DNA of 64,000 nucleotides from Citrobacter freundii (GTDB lineage: Bacteria > Pseudomonadota > Gammaproteobacteria > Enterobacterales > Enterobacteriaceae): positions 2,232,001 through 2,296,000 of the forward strand of contig NZ_CP099222.1 of assembly GCF_029717145.1 (NCBI RefSeq). Direction: 5' to 3'. Numbering within the stretch: the stretch's first letter is position 1; every line of letters begins with the position of its first letter. The translations under genes were made by a program, and so were the position numbers. This document shows, piece after piece, positions 18,205 through 30,208 of the stretch. Below the pieces are notes generated by a model. The model ran no database searches. It was not told the origin of the DNA and saw nothing but the letters and a program-made list of their open reading frames with translations.

Positions 18205-19149
18205 TTATTTATACAGATCGGCACTGATGGTCACGTTGTTACCACGTTCCTGCCACTGGCGGGTAATGTGGTAGTACTTGGCGCCTTTTTTCGCGGCACG
18301 TTTAGCAACCTGATAAGAAACTTCAGTCATGTTGCCGTAGTTACCGGTGAACTTGATACTGTCAAACGGCACCATCATGGCGGCGGTTGCTTTGTTCAGT
18401 TCTTCTACTTTCGTACCATCCGGAAGCGTGACAGTGTAACGTCCACCTTTGGTTGACTGCGTTTCGAAGAAACGACCCACTTCTGCACTCGGAGATGCGG
18501 TGGTAGCTACGCCCGGGATCTCAACTTTCTTCGCGGCTTCGCCACCGGCTGCTAATGCTGCACGTCCGGCATCAGAATCAGCTGGGATGGCGTCAGGGCT
18601 TTGTACAACACGTTTTTTCGCATCGGCTTTATAGACAAATGCGGTAATACGCTGGTTGCCACCCTGGTTAGCATCGACCTGACGGACAATATAGAAAGAG
18701 TAAGCCCCTTTCTCTCTCGCCGCTTTGGTGATGGCGTCGTTGACTTCAGGCTGGCTACGGTAGAAACCCTGCACCGTGACGGTATCGTACGGTTCCAGCA
18801 ACACGGCCTGATCTTTGGGTAATTCTACAACACCGTTGATGACGCGATTTTTGTTAGCTTCCGCTTTTTCTGCGTCGGCTTTATAGACGTCGGCAACAAC
18901 ACGCCAGTTACCGCCGCTGCCAAAATCTGAGGTATCAACAACGTAAAAGGAGGCTGCACCGTCTTTATCTGCACGGCGGGATACGGCGGCAACCGCATCA
19001 CCGATAGCATTAAAACGGCCGGTCACCACAATGCGGTCATAGGGTTTCAGGGCAGCCGCTTGCTCCGGCGTCAATTCTGTCGCTGCATTTACAGAAAAAG
19101 CAGTCGCAGAAAGAAGTGCGGACGCCAGGAGAGTGTTCTTAAGCTTCAT
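18205..19149 (-). CDS. ydgH: Periplasmic DUF1471 protein YdgH
   Basis: A 314-residue secreted protein of the DUF1471 (YhcN/BhsA) family, equal in length to E. coli YdgH. A signal peptide (MKLKNTLLASALLSATAFSVNA) precedes three repeated DUF1471 units at about residues 35-105, 115-180 and 240-314. Each has the KPYDRIVVTGRF/EPYDTVTVQGFY/VPFDSIKFTGNY opening strand and an AxxKGAxxYxI helix-strand. Single-unit relatives act in stress response and biofilm formation. The role of YdgH is not established. Confidence 0.92.
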   Translation of the reverse strand: MKLKNTLLASALLSATAFSVNAATELTPEQAAALKPYDRIVVTGRFNAIGDAVAAVSRRADKDGAASFYVVDTSDFGSGGNWRVVADVYKADAEKAEANKNRVINGVVELPKDQAVLLEPYDTVTVQGFYRSQPEVNDAITKAAREKGAYSFYIVRQVDANQGGNQRITAFVYKADAKKRVVQSPDAIPADSDAGRAALAAGGEAAKKVEIPGVATTASPSAEVGRFFETQSTKGGRYTVTLPDGTKVEELNKATAAMMVPFDSIKFTGNYGNMTEVSYQVAKRAAKKGAKYYHITRQWQERGNNVTISADLYK

Positions 19150-21204
<2,055 letters not shown>

Positions 21205-21211
21205 GGGGTAG

Positions 21212-22603
<1,392 letters not shown>

Positions 22604-22622
22604 TTATTACTAACATGTCATA

Positions 22623-22647
22623 CGGCCTCCTCGGAGGCCGTTTTTTT
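22623..22647 (+). terminator. Rho-independent terminator of pntAB
   Basis: An 8-bp perfect GC stem, CGGCCTCC / GGAGGCCG, with a 2-nt loop is followed by seven T, 20 bp after the pntB stop. Confidence 0.9.
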
Positions 22648-22682
22648 ATGGCACATTCCGCTTATTAGTGAGAGAGGCGGCT

Positions 22683-23717
22683 TCACGCTTTATTGAGATC
22701 GCCCAACAAAACGGCAATGCTTTGGCCGCCTTCAGTTTGCTCAAGTGCAATTTTAACGATGATGGTGAGTGGGACAGAAAGCAGCATGCCAACCGGTCCC
22801 AGTAACCAGCCCCAGAATATCAACGACAGAAAAACCACCAGCGTCGATAGCCCCAGTCCGCGTCCCATGATGCGCGGTTCGAGAATGTTACCGAATATCA
22901 GGTTAATCGCCAGATAGCCCGCCAGCACCACCAGGGCATCGTAAAATCCGCTAAACACCAGTACCTGAGCAATAGGGGGGATCGCCGCCAGCACGGATCC
23001 GATATTGGGGATGTAGTTCAGCGCGAAAGCCAGCAGTCCCCAGACAAATGCGAAGCGGACATCCAGTGCGGCCAGCATGCCCCAGGCGACCAGACCGGTG
23101 ACAATACTGATGGCCGTTTTGAGGACCAGGTAGTGTGACACGCTGTCGATTGCGCGTTGAATAGCGGCCATTCCCTCAACGGGTCTGCTCATCATTTGTT
23201 TGAGTTTGCCGGGTAACTGTGGCACTTCCAGTAGCATAAACACGACGGTCAGCAGCAGTAAAAAGATAGATGACATGGCATTGGACAATTGCGTCAGCAA
23301 ATTGGTCACCAGCGTCATCGCCGCATTAGGGTCGATATACTTCACGAGTTCGTCGACGGAAACACCAATTCCCGCGCGCTGCAGCCACGGTTCGATATTT
23401 TTCAGCGGGATAACCAGTGAAGAACGGTATTGCGGTAGCGTTCTCGCTAATTCATTTAAGGATGTCCCTAAATATGCTAAAAGCAGCACCATTAGCATCA
23501 CAATAATAACCACCAGCAATGACACGGCTAATACTCGCGGAATGCGAAGTTTGACCATTCGCTGGACCACGGGATTAAGCACCACGGCAATAAATAACGC
23601 CAGAATAAAGGGGACAATGATATCGGCCGCAAAGCGGACGCCGGTCAGAATGATCACCAGCATGCCCAACATAATGACTAATTTTAGGCCGCTAAGCGTG
23701 ATAATGGGTTTCGCCAT
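22683..23717 (-). CDS. tqsA: AI-2E family transporter TqsA
   Basis: A 344-residue polytopic membrane protein of the AI-2 exporter (UPF0118) family, equal in length to E. coli TqsA (YdgG). About seven or eight hydrophobic segments are present, with the conserved [18 protein letters not shown] region in the C-terminal half. TqsA controls autoinducer-2 export and affects biofilm formation. It is convergent with pntB and divergent from mdtUJI. Confidence 0.93.
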   Translation of the reverse strand: MAKPIITLSGLKLVIMLGMLVIILTGVRFAADIIVPFILALFIAVVLNPVVQRMVKLRIPRVLAVSLLVVIIVMLMVLLLAYLGTSLNELARTLPQYRSSLVIPLKNIEPWLQRAGIGVSVDELVKYIDPNAAMTLVTNLLTQLSNAMSSIFLLLLTVVFMLLEVPQLPGKLKQMMSRPVEGMAAIQRAIDSVSHYLVLKTAISIVTGLVAWGMLAALDVRFAFVWGLLAFALNYIPNIGSVLAAIPPIAQVLVFSGFYDALVVLAGYLAINLIFGNILEPRIMGRGLGLSTLVVFLSLIFWGWLLGPVGMLLSVPLTIIVKIALEQTEGGQSIAVLLGDLNKA

Positions 23718-23922
23718 GTTTATTCCTGAAGAGTTATCCTGAACCTGGATAATAGTGTGATCTGCCTCGAGTCGTTATAACAAAAATCAAACGAACCAGG
23801 TAAAGAAGTGAAAAGATTTTGAGTTCGTCTTGAACCTATGATACAAATTGCGTGTGTTTAACTACCGAGGACAATTATCATCCGCGATGACGAGAAGCAA
23901 CACTGCGGATAATTGTAATATT

Positions 23923-24024
23923 ATGGACAATACGTTCAGGATGTTTTTGCGTTTACCTACACTTCTTCGTACCTCTTCTACTTTCCTGCTTGCAGGTGAG
24001 CAACTCTGGCGCAACGCGCTTTAG
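23923..24024 (+). CDS. mdtU: Small upstream ORF of mdtJI (MdtU-like)
   Basis: A 33-codon ORF (MDNTFRMFLRLPTLLRTSST... ending WRNAL) lies in the mdtJI leader, 110 bp before mdtJ. E. coli has a described upstream ORF of similar size, MdtU, whose translation is needed for spermidine-dependent expression of mdtJI. I assign it by position and size; I cannot align it with certainty. An internal in-frame ATG at 23941 gives a 27-residue version. A strong ribosome-binding site is not obvious for either. Confidence 0.55.
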   Translation: MDNTFRMFLRLPTLLRTSSTFLLAGEQLWRNAL

Positions 24025-24134
24025 TCCCTTCTTCTGCCTGAGCTGGCGTTATGCGCTGAGCTATCTGATTTTATTTTTTGGTTTGCTGCATGCAGTAAGC
24101 CCAAAGGACTTTATTCTCTAGCAGGAGAAGTATC

Positions 24135-24497
24135 ATGTTTTACTGGATTTTATTAGGTCTGGCCATTGCGGCTGAAATTACAGGTACGCTGTCGATGAAA
24201 TGGGCAAGCGTAGGTAATGGTAATGCGGGCTTTATTTTAATGCTGGTAATGATCGCCTTATCGTATATTTTTCTCAGTTTCGCCGTTAAAAAAATCGCCC
24301 TCGGCGTGGCCTACGCGTTATGGGAAGGTATCGGTATTTTATTTATTACGCTGTTTAGCGTGCTGTTATTTGACGAAACCCTGTCGGCGATGAAGGTGGC
24401 CGGATTAGTCTCGCTAGTGTTCGGTATCGTGCTGATTAAATCAGGCACACGAAAGCCAGCAAAAGCGAGGGGCGAGGTGACCCATGCAGCAGTTTGA
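24135..24497 (+). CDS. mdtJ: Spermidine export protein MdtJ (SMR family)
   Basis: A 120-residue small multidrug resistance protein with four transmembrane helices and the membrane-embedded Glu in [14 protein letters not shown] (about residue 14). With MdtI it forms a heteromeric spermidine exporter, which limits polyamine toxicity; speG in this window handles the same substrate by acetylation. The gene has an AGGAGAAG ribosome-binding site and overlaps mdtI by 14 bp, indicating coupled translation. Confidence 0.96.
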   Translation: MFYWILLGLAIAAEITGTLSMKWASVGNGNAGFILMLVMIALSYIFLSFAVKKIALGVAYALWEGIGILFITLFSVLLFDETLSAMKVAGLVSLVFGIVLIKSGTRKPAKARGEVTHAAV

Positions 24498-24813
24498 ATG
24501 GGTTCACGGCGCCTGGTTGGGGATGGCCATCGTGCTGGAAATTGTCGCTAACGTCTTTTTGAAATTTTCCGATGGTTTTCGTCGTAAAGCCTATGGCGTG
24601 CTGTCATTGGTCGCCGTGCTGGCAGCCTTTAGTGCGCTGTCTCAGGCGGTAAAAGGCATCGACCTTTCCGTTGCTTATGCCCTGTGGGGGGGATTCGGGA
24701 TTGCCGCCACGTTGGCCGCAGGCTGGGTGCTTTTTGGTCAGCGCCTGAATAATAAAGGCTGGATCGGCGTGGCATTGTTGCTGGCCGGTATGATCATGAT
24801 TAAACTCGCCTGA
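24484..24813 (+). CDS. mdtI: Spermidine export protein MdtI (SMR family)
   Basis: A 109-residue SMR-family protein with four transmembrane helices and the conserved Glu in [16 protein letters not shown] (about residue 19). It is the partner of MdtJ, with which it overlaps by 14 bp. It is followed by a hairpin shared with the convergent ydgD. Confidence 0.96.
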   Translation: MQQFEWVHGAWLGMAIVLEIVANVFLKFSDGFRRKAYGVLSLVAVLAAFSALSQAVKGIDLSVAYALWGGFGIAATLAAGWVLFGQRLNNKGWIGVALLLAGMIMIKLA

Positions 24814-24818
24814 TAAAA

Positions 24819-24844
24819 ATGCTGCCTGTATCTGCGGGCAGCAT
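24819..24844. terminator. Bidirectional terminator between mdtI and ydgD
   Basis: A perfect 8-bp stem, ATGCTGCC / GGCAGCAT, lies between converging genes. The minus-strand side is followed by five T (ydgD direction), the plus side by a weaker GTTGTT. Confidence 0.8.
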
Positions 24845-24848
24845 GTTG

Positions 24849-25670
24849 TTATCCCTTCGCTAACGCGTCCAGTTTATCGCGAAAACCGGTGACCGAAATC
24901 GCGCGGTTATCGGCCCGCCAGCGATCTTTCGCCGCCGGCGCGGAACTCTGCACACCAATCAATTGCCAGCCCGCATCTGTCTTCAGCATCAATGGGGAAC
25001 CGCTGTCACCCGGGAGCGTGTCGCACTGATGAGACATGACGGTGTTTTGCGCCCAGCCGGTCACTACACAATCCTGATGCGCATACAGATCGTCCAGATG
25101 GTCTTCCGGGTAGCCTGACTGAGTGACTTTGCGATCGGCGGCTTTCAGCGCAGCGGTTAATGCGGTTTTATCGCCTTCATACAAGGGAAGCGGTGTAATT
25201 CCTGATGGGGGATAACGCAACACCACCAGACCAAAATCCCAGGGTGCCGCAGAAGGGGGCACAATCCAGCCGTCGCCATCCGCTTTTAAGCGCTTGCCAA
25301 GTGAAGGATCAACCCGTGCCTCAATGCCGTGGATTTCATAGCGCCAGACGCCTTTTTTTGACACAAAGCGCAGCGCAACGGCTTTATCCGGCTTGCCTTT
25401 AGGGGGCGTTAACAGACAGTGCCCGGCGGTCAAGGCCAGATGCGGAGAAATGAGCGTGGCCGTACACAGGTTACCGCTGGCGGTTTCCAGTTGTCCGATG
25501 GCGTCCCAGGGAGATTGAGTCGGGTCTGGGATCTGTACGCGATCGTCATGACCAAAGAAGAGCGTATTAATGTCTTCAGCTTCAGTGGCAGGCGTTTCTG
25601 GCCGATCCGCATGCGCAACGACAGGAGAAAGATAAATAGAACCCAGTAATACCGCAATGGTTTTATGCAT
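24849..25670 (-). CDS. ydgD: Secreted S1-family serine endoprotease YdgD
   Basis: A 273-residue trypsin-like protease with a signal peptide ([21 protein letters not shown]). The catalytic triad is readable: His in [10 protein letters not shown] (about residue 89), Asp in [12 protein letters not shown] (about 145) and Ser in LPGDSGSPL (about 223). The protein is periplasmic or secreted; substrates are unknown. In E. coli it lies next to asr, as here. Confidence 0.92.
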   Translation of the reverse strand: MHKTIAVLLGSIYLSPVVAHADRPETPATEAEDINTLFFGHDDRVQIPDPTQSPWDAIGQLETASGNLCTATLISPHLALTAGHCLLTPPKGKPDKAVALRFVSKKGVWRYEIHGIEARVDPSLGKRLKADGDGWIVPPSAAPWDFGLVVLRYPPSGITPLPLYEGDKTALTAALKAADRKVTQSGYPEDHLDDLYAHQDCVVTGWAQNTVMSHQCDTLPGDSGSPLMLKTDAGWQLIGVQSSAPAAKDRWRADNRAISVTGFRDKLDALAKG

Positions 25671-25939
25671 ATCACACTCTGGTGGGGAATTATGATTATT
25701 AAAAGCAAACCCTCAATGAATACTATAGACGGGACGGTGGGAAAGTGGGAGTAAAATCAGGTAACTACACTCAGGAAAGATAAAAGTGCGTGGCAATAAG
25801 GCCGCAAATTATCAGTGTAATAAGAATGAACTCAAAGCGGTAATGGGACACCCTTTTACCCTCCGAACGCGGCGCTAAACCGACAAGAGCTAGCGCCGTA
25901 GGCGCTGGCGTGGGGGACGCCAGCGTTATTTCTGACGGA

Positions 25940-26260
25940 TTATGCCGCTGGCTGAGCCGCAGGTTTAGCTGCGTCGTGTTTTACGGCTTTTTTGCTGTGC
26001 TTTTTAGCTGCCTGTGCTTTTTGCTCTGGTGCTTTTTGTTCTGCAGCAGGTTTAGCGGTGGTTTTTTTGGTGTGTTTCTTGGCAGATTGCGCTTTCTGCG
26101 GTGCCGCCTTGTGCTGTTTTTTATGATGTGTGGTTTTAGCCGGAGCTGCTTTGGTGGTGGCTGCAGCGGCCGGAGTCGTGGTGGCCGTTGTTTCAGCAGC
26201 AAATGCAGCAGAAGACAGACCCATAGCAGCGGCAACAACCAGAGCTAATACTTTTTTCAT
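25940..26260 (-). CDS. asr: Acid shock protein Asr precursor
   Basis: A 106-residue precursor with a signal peptide ([21 protein letters not shown]) and a mature part made almost only of Ala, Lys, Thr, Gln, His and Pro. Repeated KKH and AAK units run from residue 45 to the end. This is the composition of Asr, a periplasmic acid-induced basic protein that is processed and helps growth at low pH. The start at 26260 is chosen for the signal peptide; an in-frame ATG at 26287 lies outside homology. Its promoter carries an RstA box, and the regulator gene rstA is in this window. Confidence 0.94.
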   Translation of the reverse strand: MKKVLALVVAAAMGLSSAAFAAETTATTTPAAAATTKAAPAKTTHHKKQHKAAPQKAQSAKKHTKKTTAKPAAEQKAPEQKAQAAKKHSKKAVKHDAAKPAAQPAA

Positions 26261-26341
26261 TGTCATACCCTCGATTTGGTTTTTCATTCAACCCCACTGC
26301 GGGGCCGTTGAAATAACTATATCGCTGTAATATCAAGGCTT

Positions 26342-26390
26342 CCGTGAGTCATTGGTTTCGGCGTGTAACCATATGTACAATGACTCACGG
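26342..26390. repeat. 13-bp inverted repeat around the RstA box
   Basis: CCGTGAGTCATTG (26342-26354) and CAATGACTCACGG (26378-26390) are perfect inverted copies separated by 23 bp that contain the RstA box. It also lies just past the stop codon of the carboxypeptidase gene and so could be a hairpin in that transcript, but no T run follows. Confidence 0.85.
26364..26377 (-). promoter_or_regulatory. RstA box of asr
   Basis: TACATATGGTTACA on the minus strand fits the RstA consensus TACATNTNGTTACA exactly. It is 104 bp upstream of the asr start codon. E. coli asr is a direct RstA target. Confidence 0.88.
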
Positions 26391-26397
26391 TAAGCAA

Positions 26398-27885
26398 TTA
26401 CAGATAACGGGCTTCCAGATGTGCGCGGAAATAGCGGCTACTGAGTGGTTCACCGGTGGCCTGCGTAATCAGCTGTTCGGTGGTAAAGCGGCTACCGTGC
26501 TGCCAGATGTTCTGGCGTAACCAGTCAAACAGTGCGCTGAAATCACCCTGAGCAATGGCCGTTTCTAACCCCGGCAACGCGCGATTTGCCGCACTAAACA
26601 ACTGTGCTGCATACATGGCACCAAGGGTATAGGAAGGGAAGTAGCCAAAGCCACCGTCGGTCCAGTGGATATCCTGCATACACCCATTACGGTAATTGCC
26701 GATGGTTGACAGCCCCAGCCACGCCTGCATTTTCTCATTCCATAAGGCCGGAATATCATCGACTTCAATGTCGCCGTTAATCAGTGCTCGCTCGATTTCG
26801 TAGCGCAGGATCACGTGGGCGGGGTAGCTCACTTCATCGGCATCAACGCGGATAAAGCCCGGCTTCACCTGCTGGTTCCAGGCGATAAAATTGCTTTCTT
26901 CAAAGGCGGGTTGATCGCCAAAATGCCGCTTCACCGCCGGGATTAACCGCGTCAGGAAGGCGCTGCTTCGACCCAGCTGCATTTCAAAGAACAGGCTTTG
27001 GGATTCATGAATGGCGGTCGAGCGTGCCAGGGCGATAGGTTGACCGGACCAGTTACGCGGCAGGTTCTGCTCATAGCGGGCATGGCCGGTTTCATGGATA
27101 ACGCCAAACAGTGCGCTCAGCAGTTCGTTTTCATCATACCGTGTGGTGATACGCACATCTTCCGGTACGCCGCCGCAGAATGGGTGGGCGCTAATGTCCA
27201 GCCGTCCGCCCGCAAAGTCGAATCCCAACTGCGCCATGGTCTCAAGGCCTAACTCGCGCTGCACCGCCGTCGGGAAAGGGCCAACCGGCGCGATTAACGA
27301 TTGCCGGGACTGTTTGGCGACCACCTTGCTTAACAGGTCCGGGAGCCAGCCTTTGAGGTCGGCGAATAACACGTCCAGGCGGGCGCTGGTCATGTCTGGT
27401 TCAAACACATCCAGCAGCGCATCATACGGTGAACAACCTTTGGCCTCGGCACGCAGCCTGGCCTCTTCGCGGCTGTACTTCACCACATCCTTCAGGTTCT
27501 CAGCAAAACCTTCCCAGTCATTGGCCGGGCGCTGGCTGCGCCAGGCGTGTTCGCAGCGGCTACCCGCAAGGGATTTGGCTTCAACCAGTGATTCCGGCAA
27601 CAATGATGCCTGATGATGCAGACGCGACATTTCTCGCAAATTGGCCTGTTCAACATCATTCAATTCTTCGTGTTGCGCGCCGGCAATCCAGGTGGCGACC
27701 TTAGGATCGGTTAACAGCTGATGTTCCAGGACGTTCAGTTCCGCCAGCGCTTCGCCACGGGCCTGGCTGCCACCAGGAGGCATCATGGTGAACATATCCC
27801 AACTGGCGATGGAGGAGAGGTGCGAGAAGCGGGAGAGGCGCTGGAAGGTGCGGGTGAGTTCCTGATAAGCCAGTGATTTTTCCAT
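26398..27885 (-). CDS. M32 family metallocarboxypeptidase
   Basis: A 495-residue M32 (Taq-type) carboxypeptidase. The zinc motif HEXXH is seen as GVIHETGHARYEQ (about residue 267), followed by the ESQSLFFE glutamate (about 293) and the family segment WTDGGFGYFPSYTLGAMYAAQ (as DGGFGYFPSYTLG). It trims C-terminal residues from peptides in the cytoplasm. The gene is absent from this place in E. coli K-12. Its first 34 codons appear to have been replaced: a displaced, diverged version of the original 5' end lies 2.4 kb upstream at 30209-30319, with a 26-bp exact repeat at the junction. Confidence 0.9.
   Translation of the reverse strand: MEKSLAYQELTRTFQRLSRFSHLSSIASWDMFTMMPPGGSQARGEALAELNVLEHQLLTDPKVATWIAGAQHEELNDVEQANLREMSRLHHQASLLPESLVEAKSLAGSRCEHAWRSQRPANDWEGFAENLKDVVKYSREEARLRAEAKGCSPYDALLDVFEPDMTSARLDVLFADLKGWLPDLLSKVVAKQSRQSLIAPVGPFPTAVQRELGLETMAQLGFDFAGGRLDISAHPFCGGVPEDVRITTRYDENELLSALFGVIHETGHARYEQNLPRNWSGQPIALARSTAIHESQSLFFEMQLGRSSAFLTRLIPAVKRHFGDQPAFEESNFIAWNQQVKPGFIRVDADEVSYPAHVILRYEIERALINGDIEVDDIPALWNEKMQAWLGLSTIGNYRNGCMQDIHWTDGGFGYFPSYTLGAMYAAQLFSAANRALPGLETAIAQGDFSALFDWLRQNIWQHGSRFTTEQLITQATGEPLSSRYFRAHLEARYL
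27785..27810. repeat. Left copy of a 26-bp direct repeat (attL-like)
   Basis: Identical over 26 bp to 30219-30244 and in the same orientation. It lies in codons about 26-34 of the carboxypeptidase gene. Beyond the core (higher coordinates) the two copies stay similar with 7 mismatches in 47 bp; below it they diverge completely. This is the pattern left by a site-specific integrating element whose att site carries a spare 5' end for the target gene. Confidence 0.75.
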
Positions 27886-27947
27886 TCTTGTTAGTCCTTA
27901 TCGTATTGGGAGTGTTCCTGGAGTTTACCGTGATTCCTACACGATTC

Positions 27948-28238
27948 ATGCACTTTTCATGCACTCATCTTACCCACTCTGCAAAGGATGGTTATCTGTG
28001 GAGAAAGAAACTTAACAACAAGACGCTTTCCGTAAGCTTGAAGACACGACATCCAGAGACAGCAAAGCTAAGAGCCAGATATCTCACGATTCAGTTTGTT
28101 AAATGCAAAGAGCTTTGCCTATCTTTCGAGGTAATGAGGGAGAGTCTTAAAAAATACCGTGACAGATTAGTTGATGAAGCGATTCTAATCGCTTTAGGTC
28201 AGGTGGGAGATGTTGAGGAAGAACCAAGGGTTACTGTG
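27948..28238 (+). pseudogene. Integrase N-terminal fragment (tyrosine recombinase, probable)
   Basis: An open frame of about 97 codons, MHFSCTHLTHSAKDGYLWRK and onwards, resembles the N-terminal arm-binding part of phage/island tyrosine integrases. It has the GYLWRKKL strand, LSVSLKTRHPETAKLRARY and a following helix. The catalytic domain is missing: the frame is cut by the IS3-family element at 28239. Its position next to the carboxypeptidase 5' end and the direct repeat supports the integrase assignment. The family call is from short motifs, so moderate confidence. Confidence 0.6.
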
Positions 28239-28273
28239 TGGACTGACCCCACGACCGTAGACAAATTCTGTCC

Positions 28274-29086
28274 TCACGACGAGGCCTGTTCGAAGGCCTC
28301 CGGACTGACGCCGCCGAGGTGACTGTGGCGCCGGGCCCGGTTGTAGAACACTTCAATGTAATCGAAGATATCCGCCCGGGCTAGATCCCGGGTTTTGTAT
28401 ATTCTCTTCCTGATGCGCTCTTTTTTCAGTGAACTGAAGAACGATTCGGCCACCGCATTATCCCAGCAGTTGCCACGCTGGCTCATGCTCGGGACCAGGT
28501 TATTAGCCCGGCAGAAGCGCTGCCAGTCGTCACTGCCGTACTGGCTTCCCTGGTCTGAGTGCACGATGACCTCGCCGTCGGGTTTACGTCGCCAGACCGC
28601 CATCATCAGTGCATCCAGCGCCAGTTCGCGTGAGAGAGTGGGCTTCATCGACCAGCCCACCACGTTACGGGCGAAGAGATCGATAACCACCGCCAGATAC
28701 AGCCAGCCCTGCCAGGTGCGGATATAAGTAATGTCGGTGACCCAGACCTGATTGGCCCGGACAACAGTAAACTGCCGCTGCACGCGATTAGGGGCAACCA
28801 CTGAAGGTCTGCCAGCGATACGACGCGGCGCTTTATAGCCGCGCACGGCTTTAATCCGGTTCAGTTGCATAATACGGCCCACCCGGTTTTTACCGCAGGT
28901 TTCCCCGATTTCGTTCAGGTCGCCATGAACCCGCCGGTAACCGTATACGCCTCCGCTCAGTGAATAGGAGTCACGGATAAGCGTCAGCAGACGCTGATTA
29001 TCTTTATCACGTGCCGAGACCGGGTTATGCAGCCACGCGTAGAACCCGGCCCGGGCGACATCCAGTACCCGACACATTGTCATCAC
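28274..29086 (-). CDS. IS3-family transposase OrfB (DDE domain)
   Basis: A 270-residue transposase part. The rve/DDE core is complete: first Asp in VWVTDITYIRTW, second in VIVHSDQGSQYGS, Glu in WDNAVAESFFSSLK. An HTH_21 segment (GVYGYRRVHGDL) precedes it. In IS3 elements OrfB is made as an OrfAB fusion by -1 frameshifting; a GAAAAAGG run near the end of orfA could be the slip site. Coding potential continues upstream of this start in the same frame (YRFINEHRTVWGV), as expected for a fusion. Confidence 0.92.
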   Translation of the reverse strand: MMTMCRVLDVARAGFYAWLHNPVSARDKDNQRLLTLIRDSYSLSGGVYGYRRVHGDLNEIGETCGKNRVGRIMQLNRIKAVRGYKAPRRIAGRPSVVAPNRVQRQFTVVRANQVWVTDITYIRTWQGWLYLAVVIDLFARNVVGWSMKPTLSRELALDALMMAVWRRKPDGEVIVHSDQGSQYGSDDWQRFCRANNLVPSMSQRGNCWDNAVAESFFSSLKKERIRKRIYKTRDLARADIFDYIEVFYNRARRHSHLGGVSPEAFEQASS

Positions 29087-29124
29087 ACCCCATACAGTGC
29101 GGTGCTCATTGATAAAGCGGTACT

Positions 29125-29409
29125 TCAGTCGGGCTCCCTTGCAAAGTACCGCGCGGCCTTTTTCAGGATATCCCGTTCTTCTTCGGTACGTTTTAGCTGC
29201 GCCCGTAGTTTCAGGATCTCGCTTTTGGCTTCCAGTAAATCCCGGGCATGCTGCTCGCTGTTATCCGGTTTGATAGCCCGTAGCCACTTGTAGAGGCTGT
29301 GGGCAGAAACGCCCAGACGGTCAGATACTTCGGCAACGGAATAACCGCGTTCCGTTATCTGTCGGACGGCTTCTTCCTTAAATTCAGGTGTAAATCGTGG
29401 TGTGCCCAT
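29125..29409 (-). CDS. IS3-family transposase OrfA (helix-turn-helix)
   Basis: A 94-residue protein with an N-terminal helix-turn-helix (FTPEFKEEAVRQITERGYSV, then VSDRLGVSAHSLYKWL). A leucine-zipper-like coiled coil (ILKLRAQLKRTEEERDILKK) follows. It binds the IS ends and provides the N-terminus of the OrfAB transposase. Confidence 0.92.
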   Translation of the reverse strand: MGTPRFTPEFKEEAVRQITERGYSVAEVSDRLGVSAHSLYKWLRAIKPDNSEQHARDLLEAKSEILKLRAQLKRTEEERDILKKAARYFAREPD

Positions 29410-29429
29410 ATGCTCCCCCTATGCTCAAA

Positions 29430-29587
29430 CTATAGGGCAGGATCGTCTACCGGGGTGGGGGCAGTCCAACTATAGGGCAGGATCGTCTACCGGGGTGGGG
29501 TCAGTCCACTATAGGGCAGGATCGTCTACCGGGGTGGGGTCAGTCCAACTATAGGGCAGGATCGTCTACCGGGGTGGGGGCAGTCCA
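29430..29587. repeat. Four tandem copies of the IS right end (39 bp each)
   Basis: Copies at 29430-29468, 29470-29508, 29509-29547 and 29549-29587 begin CTATAGGGCAGGATCGTCTA and end CAGTCCA. They are spaced by one A, nothing, and one A. The only difference is one base before CAGTCCA: G in copies 1 and 4, T in copies 2 and 3; T matches the left IS end. The first copy is the right end of the IS itself. Confidence 0.95.
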
Positions 29588-29955
29588 CAACGCCTGGCTA
29601 AAGTTGCGGAGGCTTTAGGTGACAACGAAACAATCGCGCAAGCCTCACTGTAGTCAGAAAGGATTGTGCCAGGTATGTAATCGGGATAATTTTTAGCCCT
29701 TTCTTTTTCTGTCGATGGGATTAGGCTTTTCAATGTGGTCGTGTTCGAAATGGTCGCCAGCGTACCTGCAAAGTTTGCCAGTTCGTCTGTACGTAAAATG
29801 ATGGATACTTTGGCACAATGGGGGTTCGGGCATGTGATTCCTCGAATTGAATACCGAAAATAATGCCCGCCAGACTTAAGGTCAAAGCTAGCTTTCGAAA
29901 AATCATCTTCCTTTACTACCGCAGCAGTGTTGCAGTGTGGGCATATCCAAGACAT
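29588..29955 (-). pseudogene. DUF4145-type protein, 3' end removed at the IS junction
   Basis: About 122 codons from an ATG at 29955 with a GGAGAG ribosome-binding site. The N-terminus MSWICPHCNTAAVV and a later CPNPHC form a zinc-ribbon-like pair of CxxC sites. The C-terminal part, YPDYIPGTILSDYSEACAIV then LSPKASATLARR, is the start of a DUF4145 domain. Family members are longer; here the frame runs into the IS end repeats at 29587. DUF4145 proteins are often found in mobile islands, sometimes by defence genes; the role of this one is unknown. Confidence 0.7.
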
Positions 29956-30208
29956 CTTGACTCTCCATAGCTGGTTTTTCCTCATTTTATGCCACGGTAT
30001 TCGTATGGTTTTCAATGGGCTTCGCTAAAAACTGTGGCGATGGTTGGAGAGTGGAATCACACAAAGTTTACCCCAAAAACGTAAACGTTTTATTGACCTG
30101 CTTTGATGCTGGATTTCTTCTTATAAAAACTACAAAATCTATGAATATTTCGTTCACTGTTCATGCACGACTCATTACTCATGTAATGTAATCTCATGAA
30201 TTTAATGA

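Larger units (their letters stand above)
28239..29468 (-). mobile_element. IS3-family insertion sequence
   Basis: About 1,230 bp with imperfect terminal inverted repeats starting TGGACTGACCCC at the left and, read inward from the right, TGGACTGCCCCC. It carries two overlapping-type transposase frames on the minus strand. No matching 3-4 bp target duplication is seen: the left flank is GTG, and the right flank is either a further IS-end copy or CAA after the last copy. Three more copies of the right terminal 39 bp follow it. The exact IS name needs a database comparison. Confidence 0.88.

Noticed and set aside
25910..26248. Cys/Phe/Ser-rich frame opposite asr
   Set aside because: It is the complement of the low-complexity Lys/Ala-rich asr coding sequence, with no independent support.
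29430..29587. Short regularly spaced repeats that could suggest a CRISPR array
   Set aside because: The 39-bp units are separated by only 0-1 bp, there are no spacers and no cas genes, and the unit is the terminal sequence of the adjacent IS.
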